Notes under the pieces: model-generated
Database searches by the model: none
The model's input: the letters and a program-made list of their open reading frames with translations, nothing else
Told to the model about the DNA's origin: nothing
In this document: one piece after another, positions 31,301-42,399 of the stretch
How positions within the stretch are numbered: position 1 is the first letter of the stretch
Layout of the letters: each line of letters begins with the position of its first letter
Assembly: GCA_963691815.1 (NCBI GenBank)
Contig: OY829662.1
Location: 23,525,562 to 23,589,561, forward strand
Length of the DNA stretch: 64,000 nt
Origin: Echiichthys vipera
Lineage: Eukaryota > Chordata > Actinopteri > Perciformes > Trachinidae
Direction of reading: 5' to 3'
Made by a program: the position numbers and the translations under genes

Positions 31301-34300
31301 AAGGCTTTTTTCATAGCTGGAAATAATTTGTATCATTATAAAATAGAAATGAGGACAGAGACAGTGAGATACTTTCAACAGCTGCATTTCTATAGAGATG
31401 AAACGGAGAAAATACCGCTTATTTCTCTGATTCACTGCTTTGTTCTGGATTACAGCCGGCGCTCCCTCTCTTTATTCATTGTATTGCTTGCTCGGCCCTG
31501 TCTCTCTCTCTCTCTCTCTCACACACACATGCTCGTTGAGCCTTTGATTGATTGGCTGTTGAATCAGGTGACGTGTGTTAGGTTCTAAAACCAGCCACTG
31601 GAGATCTGACGGGCTGAATCGCTGGTGACAACATCAGCCGGTTAGGTTTGCAAGGAGACGGGTCAGTTCACACCGCTGCAGCGGTCACCTAAAACGGTTT
31701 TGACCCGTTGTGAATCATTGGTCTGAACTGGGCTTTACAGATGCAGATATCTGTCAGGTTTAAATTTTTATTCTAATTATGTCCCAACATCTTATCTCAG
31801 TGACAATACTGGAAGGGTGAAGTGTCCTGTGGACCCCTACTTCATCATCCCAGACCGCTGCGTTTGCGTTGACTTCCAGACTCTCCGTCTGCAGGAATCT
31901 CCAGATGCCGTGCCCCACGGAGAGATGCCCCGCCACCTGCAGCTCTACGGTGATCGGTAAAGACAAACACTCCAGAAAACGCATTTAATAATGTTTTCTG
32001 CTCTGAACTGTCAGCTCAAACCGTTTTCTCCTCCTTCAGGTATCTGTGTGACCGTGTGGTCCCGGGCAACAGAGTCACCATCATGGGTATCTACTCCATC
32101 AAAAAGGTGGCTGCTCCAAAGGCCAGAGGCAAAGAGAAAAGTGCCGGTGTGGGCATCCGTGCGTCCTACCTGCGAGTGGTGGGCATCCAGATGGACACAG
32201 AAGGGGCAGGTAAAGACAAATTTCATGTGCTGGTGTGATACATGTGATTTTAGCAAGTTGACCTAGAGTAAAGATGTTTCTTTCTTTTTTTTCTTCCAGG
32301 TCGTGGTGCTACTGGGTCAGTCACTCCTCAGGAAGAGGAGGAACTGAGGGCGCTGTCTGCTACTCCTAACGTCTACGCCTCTCTGGCACGCTCCGTCGCT
32401 CCCTCCATATACGGCAGTGACGATCTGAAAAAGGCCATCACCTGTCTGCTGTTTGGGGGCTCAAGGAAGAGGTGAGGCTGGACACCACTTTTTCATGTCC
32501 CATACCACGACCTTCACTACAGAAAATGAGCTGAACAAAGCTTGCCGTTAAGCAGGCTTTCTGTTCTTCTTCCGGTAACTCTGGAGCTGACAGTCGGGTA
32601 AAATGTGACCTGCTGGTTGACAATTGCATTCACGTGTAATCGGGAACCTCAACTTCTGAGTCAGGCTTGTAGTAAGGGCAGGAGTTTAATAGGAACATGT
32701 GTGTGTGGCTTAGAGGGGACGGACTGCAAGTATTGAGGTGAATGTGTTTCAATAAAGTTCACAAAAGAGCAAAAAACAAATAGTCAACACACAGTGAACG
32801 AGACAAGATGGAGGCTCTGAAAGAACAGGCTCACCTGCAGTTACATTGTACTGCAACAAAAGCTGCTAGAAACTTGTCTCAATTCTTATGGAGTACGACT
32901 TTGAGCCAATGGGTCGTAACAGATTATACTTTTTTCCTCTCCAATATCTGATCCAGTGATTTTTCGAGTATCGTATCTCATCCCTATTAAGGGTAACGGA
33001 TGTGCTCCAAATCAGCACAGTTCAGCGTAAAGCTTCTCCTTACATGTTTCCTTCTGCTTTTGTCTCCCGTCCTTTCAGGCTGCCTGATGGTCTCACTCGT
33101 AGGGGGGACATCAACTTACTGATGCTGGGAGATCCTGGTACAGCCAAGTCTCAGCTCCTCAAGTTTGTGGAGAGATGCTCACCTATCGGGGTCAGTTATC
33201 CGTTCTCCCGCGCAGTCTAGTCGTAAATGTTTATGCTCACATCTGAACCCGCCCACTGACGCTGAACCCCTCCCCTTTACGTGCCGTTAGGTTTACACCT
33301 CCGGTAAAGGCAGCAGTGCAGCCGGTCTGACTGCATCCGTGTTGAGGGACCCCAACACTCGTGGGTTCATCATGGAGGGGGGGGCCATGGTGCTGGCCGA
33401 CGGTGGAGTGGTATGCATCGATGAGTTTGACAAGGTAAAAAAAAAGCTCTTGTGTCACAGGAGGAGGGTTTTTAACTTAATTTATGTCCCAGGATTAAAG
33501 TCGTACTCACGTTTGTTCTTCAGATGAGAGAGGATGACAGAGTGGCCATTCATGAAGCCATGGAGCAACAGACCATCTCCATTGCCAAGGTATTTACCCC
33601 ATTGTTTGCTTTTTTTTAAAAAAAGTCTTACTTTGCTAAGTGACTAACATGTCGTCTCCCCCAAGGCCGGCATCACCACCACCCTGAACTCTCGCTGCTC
33701 AGTGCTGGCCGCAGCCAACTCTGTGTTTGGCCGCTGGGACGACACAAAGGGAGAGGAAAACATCGACTTCATGCCCACCATCCTGTCCCGTTTCGACATG
33801 ATCTTCATCATCAAAGACCATCACGACCAGCAGAGAGACATGGTAAGGAGGCTCACGTATGACAGGTGTTCTGGACCGGAGGTGTGCCACTTTGCAAGAA
33901 GCTGGAAACATTAACCTCGTGTAATACTTTTGCAGACACTGGCTCGCCACGTGATGAACGTTCACCTGAGCGCTCAGACGCAGACGGAGGGCGTGGAGGG
34001 CGAGATCCCCCTGGCCACCTTCAAGAAATACATCGCCTATGCCAGAACGTAAGTCTCACAAAAGCTACGCATGGTCTTTCCCTCATGGTGAAGTGACTGT
34101 GCACTTAGGCTTGGCTCATTAATGTTAATTGGTCCGTTTGCTTACAGTAAATGCGGCCCTCGGCTGTCTGCTGCCGCTGCGGAGAAGCTGAAGAACAGAT
34201 ACGTGGTGATGAGGAACGGAGCGAGAGAGCACGAAAGAGAGACGGACAAAAGGGCCTCCATCCCCATCACTGTCAGGTATTTTAAAAAGGACAATAACGG

Positions 34301-36419
34301 CACTATAATGTTCACCAGCTGGGTTCACTTCAGTGTGAAATACTTGGCTCAGGTGAATTTCAATCCTAATGTGCAATACTAATATTTTCCTCTGTGCCTT
34401 GGTGTACATTTAAGATTTAAAAACTTACGACCCTCCGTAAAGTCATGATAAACTCAGTTGCCCCTCTTTATTGTGAGCAACATCGAACCGTGACCTTAAA
34501 ATCCAATCGTGGATTTGGAGACTGAACATCCTTACACGCCAGTGATGAACATGTCCTTACTCCACTTTTGAGACACTTGAGAGCTCTGAAGTAATCCCGT
34601 GTGTGTGTGTGTGTCTTCTTCAGGCAGCTGGAGGCTGTCGTGCGTATCTCCGAGTCCCTGGCCAAGATGAAGCTGCAGGCTGTGGCTGGTGAGGAAGAGG
34701 TCGACGAGGCCCTCAGACTCTTCCAGGTGTCCACACTGGACGCTGCCATGTCTGGTAGCCTTTCAGGTGAGTGTGTAGTATGTGGCTGGAGTTATCAGTC
34801 GTGTCTGCTTTTTGACTTTGTCCCCTGTGAAGTAAAACTACATAAAGTAGTGTTAGGACACACTCACACTGTTCATTCGTACTGTGCCCCGTGCTTTAGG
34901 GTTATGGCCCCCCCCTCCCTCTTCCCTTCCAATCCATATCACCCCTCAGAGATTTAGTTTTGTCTGACTGTTTTTGAACATTTCATCAGACCAGATCTGC
35001 CATAAACACCCCAACTTTCCATTAAACCACTGTGAACTCTTCGTCCCTCGTAGGGACATATATGAATAGACATCAGGGCAGCCGTCAATGCTCGTACACA
35101 TGCGCACACTCGTGCCCGTACATGTGCATCCGTGCTTTACAAAACCCCACTTCTCTCAACCGGGCCGTGGCCGGCAAACCTGGACACGTTACAGTTATGC
35201 TCACACTGGTCAAACGAACTAGACTTTAGCCGTGAAGCGTGCTTGGGCACAGTATGAATGGACAGACAAAATGAATTTACATGACTGTTAAATAACATTC
35301 ATGAACACATTTGGAACATAACTGGGGTAAAGGGTGTAACAATACATCTATCTGGATCAATATATCAATTCAATGAGCCAATATCATCAATGAGGAGTGA
35401 AAATATCCGTCAATACATGTCATCTGTGCCTTTTTATATTAAAATCCCCACTTTATATAATCATAACATCTAACAATTGGTATTCAGATGTTTAATATTG
35501 ACTGAAAAAATCCATCCAAAAGTCTGGAAATTTGAATCTGGAAAAGTATGACATTTAGAAATGGAAAATGTGTAGAAACCCCGTAGATGTCTCAAAGAGC
35601 TCATATTTTAGTTGCTCTTTGGGAGTAAATTTAACTGTTATATGGACAGATTATTACGTCTCAAATTCAGTTCAGGGGCATGTGATCATTGTGATATCAG
35701 TTAAGACTATGAACCCAACACAGCACAATCATTGTATGTTCTTAACATCTCTCCAACCACATTCTGTCCCTTAGGAGTGGAGGGCTTCACTTCTCAGGAG
35801 GACCAGGAAATGATCTCACGCGTTGAGAAGCAGCTGAAGAGACGCTTTGCTATCGGCTCCCAGGTGTCCGAGCACAGCATCGTCCAAGACTTCACCAAAC
35901 AGGTCAGTCTGAGACGACCCTGAAGGACAGTTGGTTTGTGTTGTGTAATGTTTATTTCAGAGTATAGTATACTGAGGCTGGTCCTGGGTTTACCACCGAA
36001 CAGGCCAAAGGAAGATTTAGTTTTTGTGTATGTTGTTTTGTTCCTATTCATTTTTGATTTTGAGCTGTATGGCCGCTGATTCAGAGAATGAACGGGGGGG
36101 GGAACGGTACTATTTCCCACTCAGAAATAACTTGTATAGCAGTGTGTGGATTTGTGTCATGGGCTTGTATCACCCCGGGCAAGATGAGACAAGGTACTTT
36201 ATACAGCAAACAAAGGCAGCATGCATAGAAATTTAAACCAGACAAAGCAGCTGAGACATAAAACATTTGTGTTCTTTAAGTAATCTCTCCATCTGTCCCT
36301 CTGTTCCACTTTAACAGAAGTACCCAGAGCACGCCATCTACAAAGTCCTCCACCTGATGCTGAGGAGGGGCGAGCTGCAGCACCGCATGCAGAGGAAAGT
36401 GCTCTACAGAGTCAAGTAG
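28366..36419 (+). CDS. mcm5: DNA replication licensing factor MCM5
   Basis: MCM5 is a subunit of the MCM2-7 replicative helicase and pairs with MCM2 at the ring gate. Exons: 28366-28538, 29822-29948, 30698-30826, 30913-31085, 31801-31956, 32040-32209, 32300-32471, 33079-33190, 33291-33434, 33524-33589, 33666-33842, 33936-34048, 34148-34276, 34624-34766, 35775-35902, 36318-36419 (2214 nt, 737 aa; human 734 aa). All junctions are GT-AG and in phase. The N-terminus MSGFDDPGVYYSESFGG is diagnostic. The N-terminal domain has the degenerate zinc-binding region (CLQCRGC, then PRKCN). The AAA+ core has Walker A GDPGTAKS (about 384-391), Walker B CIDEFDK (about 446-452), sensor 1 region AAANSVFGRW, and arginine finger SRFD (about 515-518). 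The C-terminal winged-helix region ends HRMQRKVLYRVK. Introns 1, 2, 4 and 14 carry transposon remnants. Nothing suggests inactivation. Confidence 0.97.
29020..29215 (+). mobile_element. L1-type LINE ORF2 C-terminal remnant in mcm5 intron 1
   Basis: A conceptual frame from about 29036 contains HFIWRNKCHLLKKEIL, then RGEGAMGISDF and LNGLKKV. This layout (FIW, basic stretch, GG.G..DF, LKWLK-like) is the conserved region after the reverse transcriptase of L1-like elements. A stop follows. It is a short decayed fragment. Confidence 0.6.
30046..30650. mobile_element. 605-bp MITE in mcm5 intron 2
   Basis: The left terminus GGCCCCGTTTACACAAAGAC and the right terminus, reverse complemented, GGCCCTGTTTACATGGCAAC form about 20-bp inverted repeats. 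Flanking trinucleotides are TCA and TTA, so a 3-bp duplication is possible but imperfect. No transposase was found. Confidence 0.7.
31146..31734. mobile_element. 589-bp PIF/Harbinger-like MITE in mcm5 intron 4
   Basis: The left end AGCCCAGTTCAGACCAA is the exact inverse of the right end TTGGTCTGAACTGGGCT. Both ends abut TTA (31143-31145 and 31735-31737), the 3-bp TWA duplication of PIF/Harbinger elements. The element contains a CT/CA microsatellite at 31500-31530 and no transposase. Confidence 0.85.
34852..35270. mobile_element. Diverged relative of the 4201-4777 MITE in mcm5 intron 14
   Basis: Shared blocks in the same order are TTCATTCGTACTGTGCCCC (left), ATGTGCATCCGTGCTTTA, CAACCGGGCCGTGGCCGGC and ACTAGACTTTAGCCGTGAA (right). 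The left end abuts TTA. It is shorter and more decayed than the first copy. Confidence 0.7.
35320..35600 (+). repeat. Dispersed repeat in mcm5 intron 14, second copy at 38650-38790
   Basis: The block CATCTAACAATTGGTATTCA, followed by GATGTTTAATATTGACTGAA, is present at about 35467 and again at about 38685, in the same orientation. Upstream sequence with TGTAACAATACATCTATCTG looks like the body of the element. Class unknown. Confidence 0.55.
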
Positions 36420-36670
36420 AGCAAACTGACCTCTGATACCATATCCATATTATTAATGTAAATAGTTTTGCTCTGCCAGTTCATGCTACTCTGTACAGCC
36501 AGTGGACATCTTCGAATCATCTGATCCCAGTCATGGTGAAAACACTTGGATTCCATGGCAGCAACTTTCCGATTACATGTATCAGAATGTATACTAAAAC
36601 AATGAAAAACTCAAGTTCCTGCAGGATGTTTAAAGAATTAAAGTCATTGAATTGAGTTTCAAATGTTGTT

Positions 36671-36676
36671 TTTATT
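36671..36676 (-). terminator. hmox1: hmox1 polyadenylation signal (AATAAA on minus)
   Basis: TTTATT on the plus strand reads AATAAA on the minus strand, 185 bp after the hmox1 stop. It lies upstream (in plus coordinates) of the mcm5 AATAAA, so the two predicted 3' ends interlock. Confidence 0.6.
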
Positions 36677-36718
36677 CGACACAAATCATGAGACAGTTTT
36701 TACAGTGTGAGATTGTTT

Positions 36719-36724
36719 AATAAA
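36719..36724 (+). terminator. mcm5: mcm5 polyadenylation signal (AATAAA)
   Basis: A canonical AATAAA lies 300 bp after the mcm5 stop. An earlier variant ATTAAA at about 36637 is an alternative. Using the AATAAA would make the mcm5 transcript overlap the hmox1 3' UTR. Confidence 0.6.
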
Positions 36725-36860
36725 GTTCATGTAAATGACAAGTTGATAAAATCAGCTGTGGTGTGATAGTTTAGAGACGAGACACGTTTCAATCTTTATC
36801 GTCCGTTGCATCAGTGATTGTTAAAGTGCTGTGCATATGTGCATACTGTGCTGGTGACGT

Positions 36861-39460
36861 CTACATGGCGTAGAGTCCCATTCCAACAGTGGTCAGTGCC
36901 ACGCATAGTCCCACGGTGACCCTCATGATGTGTGAAGAAGGGAACATGGAAGTTTGGACAGCGGCGCCCTCTGATTGGTCCACCCTTTCCTCTGTGATAC
37001 TCAACATTTTCTGCAAGTCGTCAAAAACCTGAAGAAAAGTCATAAAAGCAGATCTTGTTGACAGATTCACTTCCTCTTTTTGCTAGCTTCAGTGTGATTT
37101 GGATGTTATTATAAGTCAGCGTATAAAGAAGATCTTTTCTCACCTGGATGTTGAACTCGAAGGCGGCGTCGGCCTCCTCCAGAACCGCCGCCCTCTCCTC
37201 CTCCGTCAGCTCGATGCTGTTCATCCGGCTCCTGTACAGCTGCTTGAAGCGGTTGGGGCTGCTCACGCCGGGGAAGGAGAAGAATAAAAGCCCCTCTTGG
37301 CTGCTCAGCCCCAGAGATTTCTGGGTAATCTTCCCCAGCACCTGACCTCCCGATAGGTCACCGAGATAACGAGTATAGGCGTGGGGCACCAGCAGCTCTG
37401 GGCTCTCTCTGCCGATCTGAAAAATACATGTTCAACCGTTATTTCACAACAGGAACATGAATATGTAGTTCAACATTTTGAAATGAGGTTGTGTGAGGTA
37501 CTAATCCAGCGTCAGTGCGTTACCTACAGCACACGCCCAGTTTGAGGACGCAGGGAATCCCCATAGAAAGCTGAGCAACGTACCGTGGATGAGGGCAGAA
37601 GCTAGTATTATATAAGTATTTTAGCCACCTTTAAAAAATCAATATCAGTTTAAGTGTACATTCTATTTATAATTTTTTCACAGCTTTACCTTGCTGTCAG
37701 ACAGCCCTGTTAAAGTTCCTGCATGATCTGAAGCTGTTCTATGCTCTCGTCAAAGCCACTACACACCATTCACAGAAATGATTGTATTTATGAGATTGCG
37801 GCTCTTTGATGGGAGCCGATTTCATGACCCCACTCCTTTCTGAGAACCATTCAAAAGAGACTATCCTCATTCTATTTGAAATGTTATTTTGAAGAGGTGG
37901 GGTTACTATTTATCTGCCAAACTCAATCAGACACTGTGCACACGTGCCTGCCTGTCATGCATGTGGAATAAAAAGTGTCAATAAAAGAGTGTTAGATGAG
38001 TTTTCAGTGTAACAGCTGTAAAGAGCTGCTTCATACGTGAACATCCCTCAGTTTACGTCACAGAACAGAAGAATTGCTGCTCTACCGCTGCCTCAGTCAG
38101 TAAGTTGGGTAGAACAGCCACTCCTGTGTTTTGTGAGGTAAAAAAAGAATATGGAAACATATTTGTGTTGTTTCCAGACTATTATCTCACTTTCTAAAAT
38201 AAAATATATGAATATATACAAATCAAGTTTACTAATGCAACATATGATATAAAAACGAATCAAGCTGGCTGTAGGATGGTGTCGGGTTACCATGGTTACC
38301 GCTCGCTGTGCGACTGTGATTCTCATTTTACTGATTTTTTCCCATACATGTCGTCTACATTCTATTCATGATTTATTTTTAATTCTCATTATTTTATTTG
38401 TTTACAGTATGTTTACTCCGTCTAAAGCCAATGAAGCACAGACTCTCTGCTGTTCCTGTCTGTAGGTGCTGCAGGTTCACTTATTCATTTCACTCTTTTA
38501 GCATTTAGCTTGAATAAAATGCTGTGCGTTGAACATGTCTCAGTTTGGAGTTGATTCAGTTATATGAGCTACAATACGTAGGTAAAAACGTCTTGGGATT
38601 ACTTGGCAGCATAATGGCATACAGACTCAGAATTTAACATTCGTGTTAAAAGTTGGATTTAAAACCATTTATTTACATAATCAGCATCTAACAATTGGTA
38701 TTCAGATGTTTAATATTGACTGAAAAATCCTCTGAGAAGTCTGGAAAATCTGGAATTTTGTAGTGTAAGATGTGTAGGAACCCTGATACCTCACACAACC
38801 ACACTTGCAAGACTCTGAACCATGCCTTTAACTGATCGCCTTCCTCTCCACTCACCTTTCTTATTCTCTGTTCATATCTGTGTGTTGCTGCGGGAACGAT
38901 CACCCTCTCCCTCCAGTCGGAGCCAAAAAAATGCTCCAGATCTCTCTCGAGCATCTCTACACGGGCCAGTTCCTGGGGGAAGTATATCGGTGCAACCGCT
39001 GGATGAGAGGAGTTCCTGTCCAGCTCCTCTTCCAGAGCTTTGTAGATCTCATAGAGGGAACACAACAGGACCTGACAGACACACAAAGATCCACTTTTCA
39101 GCTCAGTCTAAACACAATCGAACATAAAACTGTGTGACGGCTTCTTTCTTTTAGTCCACAAAAGCGTTGATGAATTAGTGTGCGGAGTTCACCTTGTACT
39201 GGGGCAGGGTGATGTGTCCCTTCTGGTAACTCAGCATCAGCTGTGTGTTCTCAGCTCTCACGTGACTGTCCTTGGTGGCTGCTTTGATCTGCTCTGATAA
39301 ATCCCTGACAGGAGAACACAAACAGGACTCTATATTAGTCATTTTTCAGAAGGAATCAAACGGTTCTGTATGATTAAAAGTATTTTTACTTATCATATAA
39401 ACTGTCATACCTGCCAGTGTCCCCTGCATCATTCTTCCTGGCACTCTTCATGGTCTCCAT
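36861..39460 (-). CDS. hmox1: Heme oxygenase 1
   Basis: HMOX1 cleaves heme to biliverdin, CO and Fe2+ using NADPH-cytochrome P450 reductase, on the cytosolic face of the ER. Coding exons in gene order: 39411-39460, 39193-39304, 38856-39071, 37144-37416, 36861-37028 (819 nt, 272 aa; human 288 aa), all GT-AG and in phase. The proximal heme histidine is in KDSHVRAENTQLM (about His31). The family signature LLVPHAYTRYLGDLSGGQ is perfect, and FKQLYRSRMNSIEL follows. The C-terminus is a hydrophobic tail anchor (VTVGLCVALTTVGMGLYAM) that matches the human ending GLYAM. The first ATG has a weak context (C at -3), so the second at codon 4 (A at -3, giving 269 aa) is possible. A 73-bp intron in the 5' UTR (39470-39542) is inferred from a GTGTGT donor and TTACAG acceptor. 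HMOX2 is excluded by the lack of its extra C-terminal heme-regulatory region and by the tail-to-tail mcm5 neighbour. Confidence 0.95.
37470..38150 (+). mobile_element. Partial copy of the 25044-25735 foldback element in an hmox1 intron
   Basis: Landmarks shared with one arm of the gcat-intron element include GAGGTTGTGTGAGGTACT, GTGCGTTACCTACAG, CTTGCTGTCAGACAGCCCTG and, after an unrelated insertion-like stretch, GCCTCAGTCAGTAAGTTG with CCACTCCTGTGTTTTGTGAG. The second arm was not found, so the element is truncated or decayed. Confidence 0.55.
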
Positions 39461-39570
39461 CTGTGCAGACTGTAACGAAAGGTTCATTTGGTGAAATCAA
39501 ACACATTTAAAAGGAATAACAATGTATGTAACAATAACACACCTGTGATACACTGAAGTCTTCTTTATGC

Positions 39571-39622
39571 TGGTTGGTTGGTTGGTTGGTCGGTTGGTTG
39601 GTTGGTTGGTTGGTCGGTTGGT
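39571..39622. repeat. (GGTT)n tetranucleotide repeat in the hmox1 5' UTR region
   Basis: About thirteen GGTT units with two GGTC variants lie between the hmox1 TATA box and the start codon. If transcribed, the hmox1 leader would carry an AACC repeat, which is unstructured, rather than the G-rich strand. Confidence 0.85.
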
Positions 39623-39684
39623 GCTCTGAGAGTTGTCACCTCCTCTGAGTTATGTCCACTGCGTCCTCACAGCTCCGTCTGCCT

Positions 39685-39692
39685 CTTTTATA
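39685..39692 (-). promoter_or_regulatory. hmox1: hmox1 TATA box
   Basis: The minus strand reads TATAAAAG, about 230 bp before the start codon. HMOX1 genes are inducible and TATA-driven in other vertebrates, so this is a convincing core promoter. Transcription should start near 39655-39662. Confidence 0.7.
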
Positions 39693-39737
39693 CAGACGTG
39701 AAGTGCTGCAGCTGCAGAGTCAAAGCGGAAGTGTGAC

Positions 39738-39747
39738 TGCTGACTCA
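39738..39747 (-). promoter_or_regulatory. hmox1: Stress-response element (MARE/StRE, NRF2/BACH1 type) of hmox1
   Basis: The minus strand reads TGAGTCAGCA (plus TGCTGACTCA), the core bound by small Maf partners NRF2 and BACH1. It lies about 46 bp upstream of the TATA box. A weaker ARE-like TGACTCTGC lies on the minus strand at 39714-39722. In mammals such elements mediate heme and oxidative induction of HMOX1. Confidence 0.65.
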
Positions 39748-40449
39748 CACGACATCACAGACTGCTGAGGCCTAACCATGACACAGCACATGTGACTGTG
39801 ATGGGGAAATCAGAAAACATGATGAGGCAGAAATCAAAAGCTCAAGGGTTTGTGCCCATTGTGATGAAAGAGTACGCTGTGGTAGTTTTTCTTTAATTAT
39901 GTTTATTTAAGTTATGTATACTCCACTAAATAGAGAGTTTTTGTGTTCAGCTAAAAAATGTGGTGTGTGTCACCTGGAGAAAGTGACAGCAGAGGGACAT
40001 GAACAGCTGGATGGAAGGATCTCCCAGCTACAGGCACATTTCTGATACTCAGCCAACATCATCTACCTGGCGGTGAGTAAAGGCAGTATGCCACAGCTAT
40101 CATTTGTCTAAATGAGTCAAGTAAAAGATTAGATACATGTAAATCATGCAATGACACTGAATCTAACACCCCATACAAGCAGCAGTGATGGAGAAAATGC
40201 AGATGGATTTGTTTGACATAAAACGTAACATTTATGTAAATCATGAGTACTAACAGTGACATACATAATAATATATACATACATTAGCATACATATGGTC
40301 ACTGTGAAAAGGCTGGTCAAAGACTTAAATAGGAATATTCAAAAAGGAGACATTTCCTGAGGAAAGTGAAAATGTACTCTTGAAACATTTGAATTCGATG
40401 AAATACTGAAACAGTTGTAGTTGATGTGGGAATCAAAATACAAAGAAGT

Positions 40450-40745
40450 ACTCCGAGAAGTTGGACTTGTACTCATAAAGCGCCTCTCTAGTCTTCTGAC
40501 TACTCAAGGCGCTTTCACACTTCACATTCACACAGACATTCACACTGATGGCAGTGGACACCTACAGACCATCTAACCTAACCATTCACACCACATTTAC
40601 ACACCCATGCGCAGCACGGGGAGCAATTTGGGGTTCAGTGTCTTGCCCAAGGACACTTCGACATTTGGACCAGGGGAGGTGGGAATCAAACCTCCGATCT
40701 CTCGATTGGAGGACGACCCACTCTACTATTGAGCCACAGTCTTCT
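40450..40745 (+). repeat. Dispersed fish repeat with tRNA-like B box, copy 1
   Basis: It starts with ACTCATAAAGCGCCTCTCTA and contains TCAAGGCGCTTTCACACTTC, TTGCCCAAGGACACTTCGAC and a B-box-like inverse (GGAATCAAACCTCC). The same landmarks appear inverted at 42990-43280 (CGAAGTGTCCTTGGGCAAGG). Both copies have open frames of 80-115 codons that are repeat-derived, not genes. Confidence 0.7.
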
Positions 40746-41509
40746 TATGATACCATAATTACACAAACCAATCATGGTCCAGTATGCAACGTAAACAAGT
40801 GTGAGGTGACAACTTGAAGCCTCCAGGTCACACACACTGACAACGGACTGCTCAGTAAAGTTTAGTGTCTCTAGACTTATTCACGGCACACATTTTCACA
40901 TAAGCAGCAGAGTATTCAATAACTTTAATGATGGCTGCATTCCACTACGGGCAGGCCCTGGTATTGTGCATGCTGGGGAACATGAGTAGCTTAATGGAAC
41001 TGAGCCATGATTAAAGGGATAGTGTGGAGTCTTTAAAATGGGGTTGTCTGAGGTACTGTGCCGACTGCCATCTACTGTAGGTAACACACTGACCGAGAAC
41101 CAAATCTCATCCTTTTTCCTTTTACTTTGAGTATGTGCTGCAGCTGCCCTGACACACACTGATGCATGCAGTATGCATACACCGCGCCTTCATTTCAGAG
41201 GAAATATTTCACTTTTGACTCCACTGCATTTGTGTGGCACCTTCAGTTACTAGTTACTTTACAGATTCTGATTATTAAGACATATACTATCAACAAATAA
41301 AGTAAACTGTATGGTTATAGATAAAGCTACACAATGGTGTATAACGTAATAAAAATGAGCCCAACATGTATCACCAGTAACATTATAGTGACATTAACAT
41401 GAATAATTACAATCTGAAATAGGCCGACTTTTTGTACTTGGACACGTTTTGATGCTCGTACTTTTAAAGTAACATTTTGAATTCAGGACTTTTTCTACAG
41501 TGTGATATT

Positions 41510-42399
41510 CAGTGACGTGCAGTCAGGGGAGGCAGGTGAGGCTGTGCCTCCCCTGTCATCATGAGAGGAAAAAGAAACGAAATAATAAAATAACAAGTAT
41601 TAATATTTATCCTCTGGACTATGATTTTGGTGTGGTTCTTAATGTATTTTGACCGTTTTTATAGTAAAAATCACAGAAAATTCTGTATTACCTGCTTAAA
41701 TAAACGGAGTCTCTTCTGAGACGAGAGGTGAGGCACGGACAGCCGAGCCTCCCTCCAGATTGCGCAATAACTCACAAACTGTATTGAGCGCGTGCCCTCT
41801 GCGCGTGCTTGTTCCCATTTCTGTGTATGTTTCCAATATGATGGTTGAGGACACTTTTATGTAATAAAAGCATACGTCTTCTTTTCCATTGTGTTCAGTA
41901 ATGTATTTTACGTATGTGTGTAATATTTACATCTTATTAATATGACATAAATCCACAGGGGAAATGCCTGGATTGAGGCAGGCACTACCTCTGCCTCAAG
42001 GAGGGCGGCGATAGTGAGCAGCCTGATAGCCAGCAGGTCACGGTGAACTCTAACCTGTGTGCAAAAAGTAAACACAGAAGTGTGCTGTGCGACGCTGTAG
42101 AGCTTAGCTTAGCTGTCATTTCTCGCCCTGAAAATGGAGGATTTGATTTCTAAACTAAGAAAATTTCCAAAGCTGCACTTTCAGTCAAAGCGAGATGTCA
42201 TGTACAAGTAAAGGTAAGATATACTGCAATATACAGTGGCACTGGTGTTTTAAAATGTTTTTCAGCATCCTGTTCTCTCCTATTCTCTCCTATTCTCTCC
42301 TATTCTCTCATCCTATCCTATTGGCATCCTACTGTATGTTTGTAAATCTGACTTGTGAGTCAGTGCCTCCCCAACCCCAACCCTCACTGCACGTCACTG
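41510..42399 (+). mobile_element. Complete nonautonomous hAT element, 890 bp, with 8-bp target duplication
   Basis: The left terminus CAGTGACGTGCAGTCAGGG and the right terminus CCCTCACTGCACGTCACTG are near-perfect inverses. The flanks GTGATATT at 41502-41509 and 42400-42407 are identical, matching the 8-bp duplication of hAT transposons. A segment near 42132-42210 could be a leftover 5' coding exon of the parent transposase (MEDLISKLRKFPKLHFQSK, followed soon by a stop). A TATTCTCTCC short tandem repeat lies at 42275-42310. Confidence 0.88.
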
